A DNA stretch of 64,000 nucleotides from an uncultured Sunxiuqinia sp. (GCF_947495665.1 NZ_CANLZV010000006.1:124001-188000); one strand, 5' to 3'. Positions 18,870 through 27,634 are shown, numbered from the stretch's first letter. Made by a program: numbers and translations. Notes: a model not told the origin generated them from the letters alone.

Positions 18870-19985
18870 CTATTTTTGATTTGTTTTGAATAAGCCTACA
18901 TCATTAATCGTAAAAGAAGTTCCATCAGCAGCCGTAAGCCTGACTGTAAACTGCCACTTACTGGCTTCCAGCTCCAGCTTGGCCGGCTCATTTCCATCTA
19001 AGGTGAAACGGTCATTTAAATCCAATTGTTGCAAATTATCTGCATACCGGCCGTGTTCACGCTGATAATTTTTCTGTCGGTAATAAATTAACCAGGCATA
19101 TTGGCGCAATTGCTCATGCTTCTCCGGCTGAAAATCATCGGTAGTAGTTCCTACCGGCTGAGTCGAGAACTGAACGATTCCATAACGTTCGGGGGCATGC
19201 ATGCTGATGATGCCGGGAGCACTCCAAACCCAGTTGTATTCGGGCAACGGACGCCCCGTATCCGGATTTTTGCGTCTGACATACCGACCATCAACAACAT
19301 CGGTTTTCCATTGTACCCGCGAAAAGTTAATTCGCCAGTGCTCACCTTGCTCAGGCACTTCACTCTCAACCCCGGAGCGCAAGTCTGAAAAAGGAATTTT
19401 CATCTCTACCGTCCATTTTTTATCCCGGTCACTCGCATCATTCAGCGTTCCATCAATAGCAATGGCACTTTCAAAGCCCGGGGCATTGTAAATGACCAAG
19501 GGGCGGGCTCCGTCGCGATACGGACGTGGCATAAATAAGTCAAACAAGGTGTTGCGGGCATTTACTTCAAACTCAAAATAATCATGCGCATTGCCGTCCG
19601 GGTCAATGAAAACTTCAAAATCATTTTCATGATAAACAATCATATCATTCGTGTCGTAGTAGGCCCAAACGTGCGGCTCTTCCAGCTCGGCAAACACATA
19701 CAGGTTGTTCGCGTCCCATAGCATTTTAACACGTGTACGATGCAATGGTTTTGGTTTGAGGTCTCCTTCAATATCCACAAATTCTGCCGTCCAACTGGCT
19801 TTTGACCAAGCGGCTTCGTCTGGTTTTCCATCCACTACAATCGGTTCAGCAGCCTGGTAAATCACATAATTCCGAACCGGTGTAAACAAATGCTCAAGGC
19901 CTTCCCGCAAGTTCTGTGTAGAAGCAGAAAACGGAGCGGACAGTAAGAGAATCAGGCTCAGTATACAAAATTGTTTTTTCATCAT
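18870..19985 (-). CDS. Secreted CBM9-like carbohydrate-binding protein
   Basis: About 371 residues with a signal peptide. The N-terminal half reads as a CBM9-like module: PIVVDGKPDEAAWSKA, then VKMLWDANNLYVFAELEEPHV and the FIDPDGNAHDYFEFEVNA block typical of family-9-like binding domains. The C-terminal 100 residues are a less conserved extension. It probably presents glycans to the enzymes made from the same operon. A TTG at 19994 is possible, but ATG at 19985 follows a GAGAAAG purine tract and starts the signal directly. Confidence 0.78.
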   Translation of the reverse strand: MMKKQFCILSLILLLSAPFSASTQNLREGLEHLFTPVRNYVIYQAAEPIVVDGKPDEAAWSKASWTAEFVDIEGDLKPKPLHRTRVKMLWDANNLYVFAELEEPHVWAYYDTNDMIVYHENDFEVFIDPDGNAHDYFEFEVNARNTLFDLFMPRPYRDGARPLVIYNAPGFESAIAIDGTLNDASDRDKKWTVEMKIPFSDLRSGVESEVPEQGEHWRINFSRVQWKTDVVDGRYVRRKNPDTGRPLPEYNWVWSAPGIISMHAPERYGIVQFSTQPVGTTTDDFQPEKHEQLRQYAWLIYYRQKNYQREHGRYADNLQQLDLNDRFTLDGNEPAKLELEASKWQFTVRLTAADGTSFTINDVGLFKTNQK

Positions 19986-20011
19986 CTTTCTCAATACTTA
20001 AAAGATCAGTT

Positions 20012-21451
20012 CTATAAATTGGGTTGAATAGAAAAGGCCAACGCAGGGTATTCAGCATGACTTTTCCGGAATGACTTTGGCACGGTCACCACCACCTGGT
20101 CTCCGTCCATTTTCCATTTCACTTTTTCTCCGGTAGCCAGCAGTATCAAATCTGAACCCTTTGCCGGTAAATTTCCACTCCAACGAATCGTTGCCGGAAC
20201 AGGCTCTCCCTCTGTCAACCGGGCAACTGCATAAGTCTCCTTGTTCTTACCTTTCGTAAAAAACACTTCGCCATCTTGGTAAAAATCGGCAAGTCGCGTA
20301 TTGTAAATAGCGTCTCCGTTGGCCTCAAGCCACTCGCCAATCACCTTTAGCCGTTCAATAACTTTGGTATCCAGCGTTCCATCAGGACGAGGCCCAACGC
20401 CTAATAATAAACTACCTCCTTTGGCCACAATCTCTACCAGGTCATGCACCACTTTCGTCGGCGATTTCAGCTTTTCATTCGGAACAAATCCCCAATTGCT
20501 GCCGAGGGTAATACAGCTTTCCCAAGGATAAGTTAATTGCTTGGAAGGAATACTGCGTTCGGGAGTCTGATAATTCTCGTAAGGGCCATGAACCGTGCGA
20601 TCCACAATCAGCAAGCCAGGTTGTTTCTGGCGCGCCATATCGGCAATTTTGGGCAGATCAATTTTCTGATCCCACTCCGGAATTGGTGCTCCCCACGACA
20701 ACACTTCTTCATTCACCGTCTCACGCGGGCGAACCCAACCGCCATCAAGCCAAAGAATATCCACTGAACCGTAATCAGTCATCAACTCTTGAATCTGATT
20801 ATAGGCAAATGTTTTAAAGCGATTCCAGCGCTCCGGAAATTTGCGAATGTCATAGTTAACATTCCGGTTGGGCGTTGAATATTTATCCCACCAAAAGTCT
20901 TGCGAATGCCAGTCTGGCTTGGAGTAATATGCCCCAATCATAAAGTCTTTAGCCCGAAAAGCATCAAAAACATACTTTGCCACATTGGCTTTGGGATGGT
21001 CAGCAAACGGGCCGTTCGTTACTTTAAAATCCGTTTGCTGGGTATCGAACATGTTATACCCATCATGATGTTTGGTGGTGAACACCAAGTATTTCATACC
21101 CGCCTGATCAGCAGCATCTGCCCATTGCTCCGGATCAAATTTCACCGGGTTAAACTCTTTGCTCAAGCCCCAGTACCACGATTTATACTCACAATAGCCC
21201 ATGCTATCGGGCCGGTTTATCCAGTCTTCGGAACACAGTGCCCACGACTCGATTATTCCCGGAACGGCATACAAGCCCCAGTGAATAATCATTCCAAACT
21301 TCAGATCCTGCCATTGATCCAATTTTTCCAAAACCTTTTGGTCGGATGGCCATTCATAGGTTGTTGACTGTTGATGTACACCCAGGTCCTGGGCCGACAA
21401 CGACCAACAAACTGTCATAACCATTAACAAAACTCCAATTATCTTTCTCAT
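20012..21451 (-). CDS. Alpha-L-fucosidase, GH29
   Basis: A 479-residue exported glycosidase with a signal peptide ending at about residue 20. The GH29 barrel shows KFGMIIHWGLYAVP near 51, the KHHDGY motif (127-132) and the nucleophile Asp236 in DILWLDGGW. A C-terminal beta domain follows from about 370. It hydrolyses terminal alpha-L-fucose from glycans; the acid/base residue in this family is poorly conserved and I did not assign it. First gene of an operon with the CBM9-like and GH10-like genes. No SusC/SusD pair is present in the window, so this is at most a partial utilisation locus. Confidence 0.9.
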   Translation of the reverse strand: MRKIIGVLLMVMTVCWSLSAQDLGVHQQSTTYEWPSDQKVLEKLDQWQDLKFGMIIHWGLYAVPGIIESWALCSEDWINRPDSMGYCEYKSWYWGLSKEFNPVKFDPEQWADAADQAGMKYLVFTTKHHDGYNMFDTQQTDFKVTNGPFADHPKANVAKYVFDAFRAKDFMIGAYYSKPDWHSQDFWWDKYSTPNRNVNYDIRKFPERWNRFKTFAYNQIQELMTDYGSVDILWLDGGWVRPRETVNEEVLSWGAPIPEWDQKIDLPKIADMARQKQPGLLIVDRTVHGPYENYQTPERSIPSKQLTYPWESCITLGSNWGFVPNEKLKSPTKVVHDLVEIVAKGGSLLLGVGPRPDGTLDTKVIERLKVIGEWLEANGDAIYNTRLADFYQDGEVFFTKGKNKETYAVARLTEGEPVPATIRWSGNLPAKGSDLILLATGEKVKWKMDGDQVVVTVPKSFRKSHAEYPALAFSIQPNL

Positions 21452-21515
21452 TTATAGTCGATTTTAAAGATTAGTCTACATTACAAAGTTCCGAATTATA
21501 ATCCTTTCTAAAAAA

Positions 21516-21530
21516 GTGTTTGCGAACACA
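21516..21530. promoter_or_regulatory. Operator-like site 1 upstream of GH29
   Basis: GTGTTTGCGAACACA has a near-palindromic core (GTGTT and AACAC arms around a 4-base centre), 65 bases before the GH29 start. It matches site 2 at 13 of 15 positions. The arms resemble LacI/GntR-type operators. Confidence 0.5.
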
Positions 21531-21725
21531 CTATAAAAAATCTGCAAAAGTGCCCTCGAACAATTACGGTCAACAAAGAAAGAAGCCTTTTTCTGATTCT
21601 CCTCCGACATGAATCCGGTAAGCACTCAAAATAAAGCCCTTAACCAAACAATGGATTAGTCGGATTTTCCTTTGTTAAACCATACCTCTGGAGGAGAAGA
21701 ACATGCGACAAGATAAAAAAAAATG

Positions 21726-21740
21726 GTGTGTGCGTACACA
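21726..21740. promoter_or_regulatory. Operator-like site 2 upstream of GH29
   Basis: GTGTGTGCGTACACA shares the pattern GTGTKTGCGWACACA with site 1, 210 bases closer to the sRNA-like interval. A partial third copy (TACGTACAC) lies at about 21810. No regulator gene adjoins. Confidence 0.45.
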
Positions 21741-21779
21741 TTTATCCGCAAAAACAGCATTTCTTGAGAAAAATATACT

Positions 21780-22029
21780 TAGTTTTGGGCAGTTACAACT
21801 GACAGCAAAATACGTACACTTCTCATAGTCAATCAGATTTAAAAATAGAGACAGGGATAAGTGACAGAAAAAATAATCGACCCGGAACTTCCGCAGGCCG
21901 ATTCAAAAAAATTGGAAACTCGTTGTTGAAGTCAAGTCCTTTAACAAACACGACTTCCAATAAATTAGCAGCATAATTTTTTTTACTCGGGGCTGCATCA
22001 GTGATTCATTTCATTGGTGCAGCTTTTTT
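21780..22029 (+). ncRNA. Candidate small RNA between GH29 and the next gene
   Basis: TAGTTTTG at 21780-21787 is an exact TAnnTTTG box on the plus strand. About 240 bases on, an intrinsic terminator ends the interval. In between there is no plausible coding frame, but structure is visible: TTGGAA at 21912 and TTCCAA at 21955 close a hairpin with further TCGT/ACGA pairing. Promoter, structure and terminator in a 652-base gap suggest a transcript of about 235 nt. It is not a recognised family such as 6S or tmRNA. The alternative is that the terminator serves read-through from elsewhere. Confidence 0.35.
21992..22029 (+). terminator. Intrinsic terminator with no upstream plus-strand gene
   Basis: GCTGCATCA (21992-22000) pairs with TGGTGCAGC (22015-22023), a 9-bp stem with one G-T pair, followed by TTTTTT. 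The nearest coding sequence upstream is on the other strand, so it probably ends a non-coding transcript. Confidence 0.7.
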
Positions 22030-22103
22030 AAGTGGTAACATGAAACCAATCTGCCCGATACAACAAGCGGAATAACAACCGTTATCCCGCTTTCAGTATT
22101 TCT

Positions 22104-22817
22104 TTACTGTGGTAGTTTCACTTTTTCCAGATACAGCTTTTTCAGCTGCTGCAAATATTCCAGGCTCAATTTATTACTATAAATCCTTACAAACTCGCGC
22201 AACCGCCCCTTGTGATAAAAGGCTCCAACAGCCGCATCAAATTTACTCTCACTCCAATTGTATTTCACTCGGTTGCTTAGTGCATCGAACTCTTCCCAAG
22301 TATAATGAGCCGGAAGCTCAATATAGGCATGAAACTCTTCTTTCAAATCCAGGTAAATTCCAGGGTCAATTTCCTCCAAACTGAAAAACTTAACCACTTT
22401 AATGTTGGCTTTTTCTTTCAGGTTCTTCCGGTTTTTAGTCAGAAATTGAATCCCATTCGCAGCATAGGCTTTTTGCAGAGCACCAATCAGGTCATATCGG
22501 TTCAGATGCCGCACCCTCAAAACATTGTAAGTCGTATCATACATGGTAAGAAACCCTTTACCAGCATCAAATTTTTCGTCAAAATCCTTTTCCACCTCCT
22601 GGGTGGCGCGAATAATCGTTTCCAGTGGATAATGTTCCTGTAACGCAATGTACATGTAGATTGGCTTTGTGTCAAAAGGTGTTTCGTGGTAATAGCCCGG
22701 AAATGGCTCAAGTGATTCAAAAACAAGGGTTCCCGGCTCTACTTTGTCATCAATAGTAAATACGGTTTCTCGTTTGTTAATCGTCCCAAATACCTCAATC
22801 GTGTTTTTTTGTTCCAT
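22104..22817 (-). CDS. Conserved-looking protein with an internal duplication
   Basis: A 237-residue soluble protein I do not recognise. It consists of two related halves: residues 56-118 (YIALQEHYPLETII through LQKAY) align with 165-229 (YIELPAHYTWEEFD through LKKLY), including EKFDAGKGFL against SKFDAAVGAF. The similarity extends upstream (KVEPGTLVFESLEPF against EIDPGIYLDLKEEF). This suggests a gene duplication giving a pseudo-dimer. No signal peptide or membrane segment. It is divergent from a metallopeptidase gene with only 49 bases between the starts, so they may share regulation. Confidence 0.7.
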   Translation of the reverse strand: MEQKNTIEVFGTINKRETVFTIDDKVEPGTLVFESLEPFPGYYHETPFDTKPIYMYIALQEHYPLETIIRATQEVEKDFDEKFDAGKGFLTMYDTTYNVLRVRHLNRYDLIGALQKAYAANGIQFLTKNRKNLKEKANIKVVKFFSLEEIDPGIYLDLKEEFHAYIELPAHYTWEEFDALSNRVKYNWSESKFDAAVGAFYHKGRLREFVRIYSNKLSLEYLQQLKKLYLEKVKLPQ

Positions 22818-22866
22818 AGTTCAAATTTTGAAGGATTGATTATCTTCGTCAGCAATTATCAACGCT

Positions 22867-23580
22867 ATGAAGGCTGAAAAAGTGATCGATGTAGAACCTG
22901 TTGGCCAGGTTACTCTAGTTAGAAATGAACGCTCCCGTTATTTTCGGTTACGGGTAAAACCCAATGGACTGGCCCATGTCTCCATGCCTGTTTTAGCTTC
23001 CGAGTCAAAAGCAATTGACTTTGTCAAATCAAAAACGGCCTGGATACAAGAACAACAACAAAAGCTAAAAACAGGTTTAACTGTTTTTAGACAAGATAGC
23101 TCTTTTCGAACAAAGTTTCACCAATTAAGAGTCGTAAAAGTCAGGCAGTCAAAAGTATCAAACAGCATTGGGAACGGGATTATTCAAATCAACATTCCGG
23201 AACACATCAATCACGAACACCCACCCATTCAGCAGTTTATACGCAGAACGCTCGTAGAAGTGATGCGTTACGAAGCCAAAGTATACTTGCCTGCCCGCCT
23301 TCAGGAACTGGCTGACAAACACCAGTTTCAATTTGAAAAAGTATTTGTAAAACATGTAAAAAGCCGCTGGGGAAGCTGCTCATACACCAACAACATCAAC
23401 CTGAATGTGCATCTGATGCGTTTGCCGGATCACTTAACCGACTATGTTCTTCTGCACGAACTGGCCCATACCCGGGAAAAGAACCACAGTGCCCGCTTTT
23501 GGAACCTGCTCGAATCGGTTTGTCCAAATTCAAAACAACTGGACAGAGAGCTGAAAAATTATCAGGTTGATATTTTTTGA
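22867..23580 (+). CDS. YgjP-type zinc metallopeptidase (DUF45)
   Basis: A 237-residue protein of the YgjP/WLM-like family. The C-terminal half has KSRWGSCS (165-172) and the zinc site HELAH (197-201) with a further His207 in KNHSARFW, which is the classic M48-like signature. The N-terminal half is beta-rich, as in the family. Homologues are soluble metal-dependent hydrolases of poorly defined substrate. It precedes dgt on the same strand by 39 bases and may be cotranscribed with it. Confidence 0.85.
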   Translation: MKAEKVIDVEPVGQVTLVRNERSRYFRLRVKPNGLAHVSMPVLASESKAIDFVKSKTAWIQEQQQKLKTGLTVFRQDSSFRTKFHQLRVVKVRQSKVSNSIGNGIIQINIPEHINHEHPPIQQFIRRTLVEVMRYEAKVYLPARLQELADKHQFQFEKVFVKHVKSRWGSCSYTNNINLNVHLMRLPDHLTDYVLLHELAHTREKNHSARFWNLLESVCPNSKQLDRELKNYQVDIF

Positions 23581-23619
23581 ACAGAAAGCGCCCCCAACTG
23601 CTTATTAAAATAAAAAGCT

Positions 23620-24957
23620 ATGATGAACTGGAACGAATTAATTTCGAGTAAACGATTAGGCTCCAAACCCGCAGCAAAACAGGCGGAAAACTATAACCGG
23701 ACCCAGTTTCAGCGCGACTACGACCGGATTATTTTTTCATCGCCATTCCGGCGGATGCAAAATAAAACCCAGGTTTTCCCGCTGCCCGGAAGCATTTTTG
23801 TACACAACCGGCTAACGCACAGCCTGGAAGTGGCCAGTGTTGGCCGATCGCTCGGAAATATTCTTTCAGAGAAGTTGCTGGCTGCCGGTGAAACCAATCC
23901 GCTAATTTCGGAACTGGGCGCGGTTGTTTCAGCTGCCTGCCTGGCCCACGACATGGGCAACCCTCCCTTCGGGCATGCTGGTGAAGAAGCCATTTCAAGC
24001 TATTTCAGAAATGGAAAAGGGCAGAACCTGGAGCTCATGTTAAAACCCGAAGAATGGAAAGACTTTGTTTATTTTGATGGCAATGCCAATGCTTTGCGAC
24101 TGCTTAGCCACCAATTTCACGGGCGTCGTGCCGGAGGCTTTGCCTTAACGTATACCACATTGGCCAGCATTGTTAAGTACCCGTTTGAATCGGTCAATGT
24201 TACCAAACCCAAGTTTGGTTTTTTTCAATCGGAAAAAGCCTGCTACGAAGAAATCGCCCGCGAGCTCAATATCAAACAGCTTGAAAACAATCCGCTGAAA
24301 TTTGCCCGCCATCCCTTGGTTTTTCTGGTTGAAGCAGCCGATGATATTTGCTACCAGCTGATGGATTTGGAAGATGCTCACAAACTGGGGATTCTGACTT
24401 ATGAGCAAACCAAAGCCCTTTTCCTTAATTTCTATGACCAGCAGGCAGACAAGGACTTATTGGCCAAGATTGAAGCAACCTTCAACGAAGTACTGGACCA
24501 CAATGAGCGCATTGCCTACCTGCGTGCGGGGGTAATTAACAAGCTGGTGCACCAATGCATGGCTGAATTTGAAATCAACCAGGAAGCCATTATGGAAGGA
24601 ACTTTTCAGCAGTCGCTGATCAGCCAGGTTAAAGGAATCTCGAAGGTTGCCATGGACGAAATTCAGGCCTTGTCCATCGAAAAAATTTACAGACACCGGG
24701 CAGTAGTGGAAGTTGAAATTTCGGGTCACCAGATTATCGGAACGCTGCTTGAAGCGTTTACCGAGGCGGTCCTTTCTCCCGACAAGGGGTACTCGCGACG
24801 CCTGATTTCACTGATGCCTGTTCAGTACAAAGTCGACCACCATTCGACCTATGAAAAGGTACAATCGGTAATCGACTTTGTGTCGGGCATGACGGATTTG
24901 TATGCCCTTGATTTATTCCGTAAAATAAAAGGAATTAACCTGCCTTCTTTGGGTTAA
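23620..24957 (+). CDS. dgt: Deoxyguanosinetriphosphate triphosphohydrolase
   Basis: A 445-residue HD-domain dNTPase that removes triphosphate from dGTP (or other dNTPs), limiting nucleotide pools and phage replication. RRMQNKTQVFPL at about 44-55 is the family signature; the metal site is His67 (RLTHSLE) and His110-Asp111 (AHDMGNPPFGH), with a further Asp in AADDICYQ near 237. Length fits the dGTPase group. Its stop overlaps the convergent DUF1080 gene by four bases. dNTP preference is not readable. Confidence 0.93.
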   Translation: MMNWNELISSKRLGSKPAAKQAENYNRTQFQRDYDRIIFSSPFRRMQNKTQVFPLPGSIFVHNRLTHSLEVASVGRSLGNILSEKLLAAGETNPLISELGAVVSAACLAHDMGNPPFGHAGEEAISSYFRNGKGQNLELMLKPEEWKDFVYFDGNANALRLLSHQFHGRRAGGFALTYTTLASIVKYPFESVNVTKPKFGFFQSEKACYEEIARELNIKQLENNPLKFARHPLVFLVEAADDICYQLMDLEDAHKLGILTYEQTKALFLNFYDQQADKDLLAKIEATFNEVLDHNERIAYLRAGVINKLVHQCMAEFEINQEAIMEGTFQQSLISQVKGISKVAMDEIQALSIEKIYRHRAVVEVEISGHQIIGTLLEAFTEAVLSPDKGYSRRLISLMPVQYKVDHHSTYEKVQSVIDFVSGMTDLYALDLFRKIKGINLPSLG

Positions 24958-25553
24958 AGCTCCCGAAGTTTCAGGTTTCTCCAGCGTACTTTAATGCCGC
25001 CTCCATCATGAATTTGCAGGGCAATACTTCCTTTGCCTTCTGCAATTTTATCGTCGGTCATGTCGCACATTTGGTGTCCGTTCAACCAGGTAGTGACATG
25101 GCCGCCTTGCAGGCGAATTTTCATTTTATTCCATTTTCCCATTTTCAGGTGACCTTCTTCCTCATCCGGAATCTGGCAGATCCACCCACGGCCATAAGAC
25201 TCGTAGATACCGCCTGAATCGTGATTTGGCGGAGCTACTTCTACTTGCCAGCCACTCACTTTCGTTCCTTCAAAAGTAGAACGAAAGAAGATGCCGCTAT
25301 TGCCATTGGCTTCTTGCTTAAACTCAACTTCCAACTCAAAATCATCATACGATTTCTCGGTTGACAGGTAACCATAAGCCTTATCCGGGCCGCTTTCACA
25401 AACTAGTTCCCCTTTGTCCACATACCATTTTTCGGTACCGTGAATTTTCCAACCATCCAGGTTCTTACCATTAAACAGTTTAACTACATCTTTTTGTGCC
25501 AGCAGCGGCCCTGCGCACAGCAGCAACGCCAGCAAATACGTCATTTTTTTCAT
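24954..25553 (-). CDS. Secreted DUF1080 (3-keto-disaccharide hydrolase-like) protein
   Basis: A 199-residue exported protein: signal peptide of about 19 residues, then one DUF1080 domain, beginning LFNGKNLDGWKIHG and containing GNSGIFFRS and HDSGGIYE. The fold is a concanavalin-like jelly roll. Members have been shown to hydrolyse 3-keto-glycosides in Bacteroidota, so a role in sugar breakdown is likely. It overlaps the dgt stop by four bases, leaving no space for a conventional terminator between them. Confidence 0.82.
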   Translation of the reverse strand: MKKMTYLLALLLCAGPLLAQKDVVKLFNGKNLDGWKIHGTEKWYVDKGELVCESGPDKAYGYLSTEKSYDDFELEVEFKQEANGNSGIFFRSTFEGTKVSGWQVEVAPPNHDSGGIYESYGRGWICQIPDEEEGHLKMGKWNKMKIRLQGGHVTTWLNGHQMCDMTDDKIAEGKGSIALQIHDGGGIKVRWRNLKLREL

Positions 25554-25575
25554 TCAATTTAACTTTACGATTGAT

Positions 25576-26232
25576 TTATTTCGCCAACTCACTTTTCAGC
25601 AAGCTAACATTGTTTTTCAGTTGTTCGATTTTTTCATCCTTGGATTGAAGATCTACTTTCAGCTTTTGCACTTGCGATTTTAAAGTAGCCAGCTGCCCCG
25701 ACAATTCTTCAATGGTACTGTTTTTCGATTTGAGTTGAAATTCTAACTTACCATTTTCATCTTTCTGACGGTTCTGGTCAAAACGAATTTCGGAAAGATC
25801 GCCAGTCAGTTTCTTCACTTGCGAAGAAAGGGCATTTTTATCATCCTGCAAAGTAGCTATCTGATTTTTATAGCCTTCCATCTGCTGGTTATATTGCCTC
25901 TTTTCGTATTCGAAGGCATAAATCTTTTCTTCGATGTTGGCATCTTTTTCCTGCACATTGTTGGCCAAAGTATTGATTTGTCCGTTTAAGTCACTAATCA
26001 GCTGATCCTTTTCAGCATTGCTGCCCATCAATTCTGTCTTGGTCTCTTCGTAGTCGGCAATCAGCTGCGCAATCCGGTCAGCTTTGGCCTGATTCTCATC
26101 CGTCAGGTCCCGCACCCGCTGCTCCGCGCGCAATTTCGATGATTCCATGTCCAAGTATTTCTTTTTCGACACACACGATACAGACAAAAGCCCCACGCAT
26201 GCGATGAATATAACAAGTTTGCTTGTTCTCAT
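25576..26232 (-). CDS. Coiled-coil lipoprotein
   Basis: A 218-residue lipoprotein whose signal ends LLSVSC (Cys20). The whole mature part is a heptad-rich coiled coil, with charged repeats such as LKSQVQKLKVDL. No OmpA or other C-terminal domain is visible. It could be a periplasmic spacer or an envelope-anchoring protein; I cannot assign a function. It lies 22 bases upstream of the DUF1080 gene on the same strand and is likely cotranscribed. Confidence 0.75.
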   Translation of the reverse strand: MRTSKLVIFIACVGLLSVSCVSKKKYLDMESSKLRAEQRVRDLTDENQAKADRIAQLIADYEETKTELMGSNAEKDQLISDLNGQINTLANNVQEKDANIEEKIYAFEYEKRQYNQQMEGYKNQIATLQDDKNALSSQVKKLTGDLSEIRFDQNRQKDENGKLEFQLKSKNSTIEELSGQLATLKSQVQKLKVDLQSKDEKIEQLKNNVSLLKSELAK

Positions 26233-26350
26233 TTTTATTCAATTTTATTGTAAACAATAAGCCGGGCAATTGAATCCTAATTCATGCTGAATTGAAGAGG
26301 ATTTAACTCCCGGATTGTTTGATTTCAAACTATTTTTTTGTTGCTTGGTT

Positions 26351-26395
26351 AATTTGAATAAATAACGTCTTTCTTATAAATATGTTATTCAAATT
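26351..26395. promoter_or_regulatory. Perfect 11-bp inverted repeat upstream of the CarboxypepD-like gene
   Basis: AATTTGAATAA (26351-26361) and TTATTCAAATT (26385-26395) are exact inverse complements separated by 23 bases. A near-consensus -7 box, TACTTTTA, begins two bases after the second arm, so the repeat covers the promoter region of the gene at 26465. It could be an operator for a dimer or tetramer regulator, or a hairpin. Confidence 0.5.
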
Positions 26396-26464
26396 GTACT
26401 TTTAAATTTATTCTCCCGTTATTAGCTAAAAATAGGAAAAACTCTGAGCTAAAAAAAAGACAAC

Positions 26465-27616
26465 ATGAGAAATCTGATAATATCCTTATTTCTTCTGTTT
26501 AGTTTAACGACAGAAGCACAAGTCAAGCAAATTAAAGGCCGCGTGGTTGACGCGGCCAACCAGGCAGGAATTGCCTATACCAACATTGGTGTTGAAGGCA
26601 CCTTTTACGGCACAGCCAGCGACGCCCAAGGCTTTTTCGAACTTAAGGTTCCGGAAGAATTTCAACAGGAACAACTGTTTTTTTCGGCAGTAGGCTATGA
26701 AAACCGCACCTTTGACATTGCCCAACTCTTGCAAAAAGACTTCATCAAGATTGACCTAAATGAGCAGACCTACGATATTGAGGATGTTGATATTGCTGCA
26801 CAATCCCGGGTTCTTTTCCGAATTATAAAAACGGCCGCAAACAATATTCCTGAGAACTTTCACCAAGGACCTTTGGGTCTGAAATTTTACTACCAGGAAA
26901 CCTTGAAAACAGGAGATGATGCGCAACAAAACCGCGAAGCTGTTATTGATCTTTTTGATGTCACAGCTTATCGCTCGCCATTCATCACCGATGCCTTTAA
27001 AAATCGCCACTATCAGTTCACGGAGGTCAACAAAAATTTCGAATCGTATTCGATTTCAACAGGTAGCACCGGCTTTGACGAGCTGCTTGAAATGGATATT
27101 GCCCGGCTAGCCAATGGGATTTTAAATGCCCAACTGCTCAACGACTTTGACTTAAAACTCGAAAGCATTAGCCCCTTTAACGGCGATTCGGTTTGGGTAA
27201 TTTCGTACAAAACCATCAAAGCCGATTTGGCCCATACCGGCGATTATTATGCCACCCGTCTGGACGGGAAAATTTACATCAGCCAGAATAACTATGAAAT
27301 TCTGCGTAATGAGTGTGTGGTTGAATCCAAACGCAACAACCCGCACAACCGTTCACTGGCAACCAAAAGCAAAAAACAAAGCCAGGTACGTTATCATTAC
27401 ACGGCTACATACAAACCCCAGGACGGGAAGTACGCCCTTAGCTACCTGGATTGCGACAAAACATTTTTAAATTCGAAAAACCAGCAGGTAACCTTTAGCC
27501 GGAAGGCCAGTGTGCTGGATTTAAACACTAGCCCAAGCCAACGAACGGGAAAAGATTACTTCGAAAACGAGGCTTACCTGGAAAGTTTCTGGAACAATTT
27601 TAAACGTCCGGAATAA
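26465..27616 (+). CDS. CarboxypepD-regulatory-like surface/periplasmic protein
   Basis: A 383-residue exported protein. After the signal peptide (MRNLIISLFLLFSLTTEAQ) comes a carboxypeptidase-regulatory-like beta-sandwich at about 22-95 (IKGRVVDAANQAGIAYTNIG), as found at the N-terminus of SusC-type receptors. The remaining 290 residues resemble the outer-membrane-associated extension of DUF5686-like proteins, but the barrel is missing. It is not a TonB-dependent receptor. Role unknown, probably in the envelope. Confidence 0.7.
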   Translation: MRNLIISLFLLFSLTTEAQVKQIKGRVVDAANQAGIAYTNIGVEGTFYGTASDAQGFFELKVPEEFQQEQLFFSAVGYENRTFDIAQLLQKDFIKIDLNEQTYDIEDVDIAAQSRVLFRIIKTAANNIPENFHQGPLGLKFYYQETLKTGDDAQQNREAVIDLFDVTAYRSPFITDAFKNRHYQFTEVNKNFESYSISTGSTGFDELLEMDIARLANGILNAQLLNDFDLKLESISPFNGDSVWVISYKTIKADLAHTGDYYATRLDGKIYISQNNYEILRNECVVESKRNNPHNRSLATKSKKQSQVRYHYTATYKPQDGKYALSYLDCDKTFLNSKNQQVTFSRKASVLDLNTSPSQRTGKDYFENEAYLESFWNNFKRPE

Positions 27617-27634
27617 GTAAGCATCAAGGCATAG

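Noticed and set aside
21780-22029. 6S RNA or tmRNA
   Set aside because: The interval lacks the long closing stem with a central bubble of 6S RNA and the tRNA-like ends and tag frame of tmRNA.
22305-22643. Plus-strand open frame opposite the duplicated protein
   Set aside because: Residues are the reverse reading of the two-fold repeat region; no ribosome site or homology pattern supports it.
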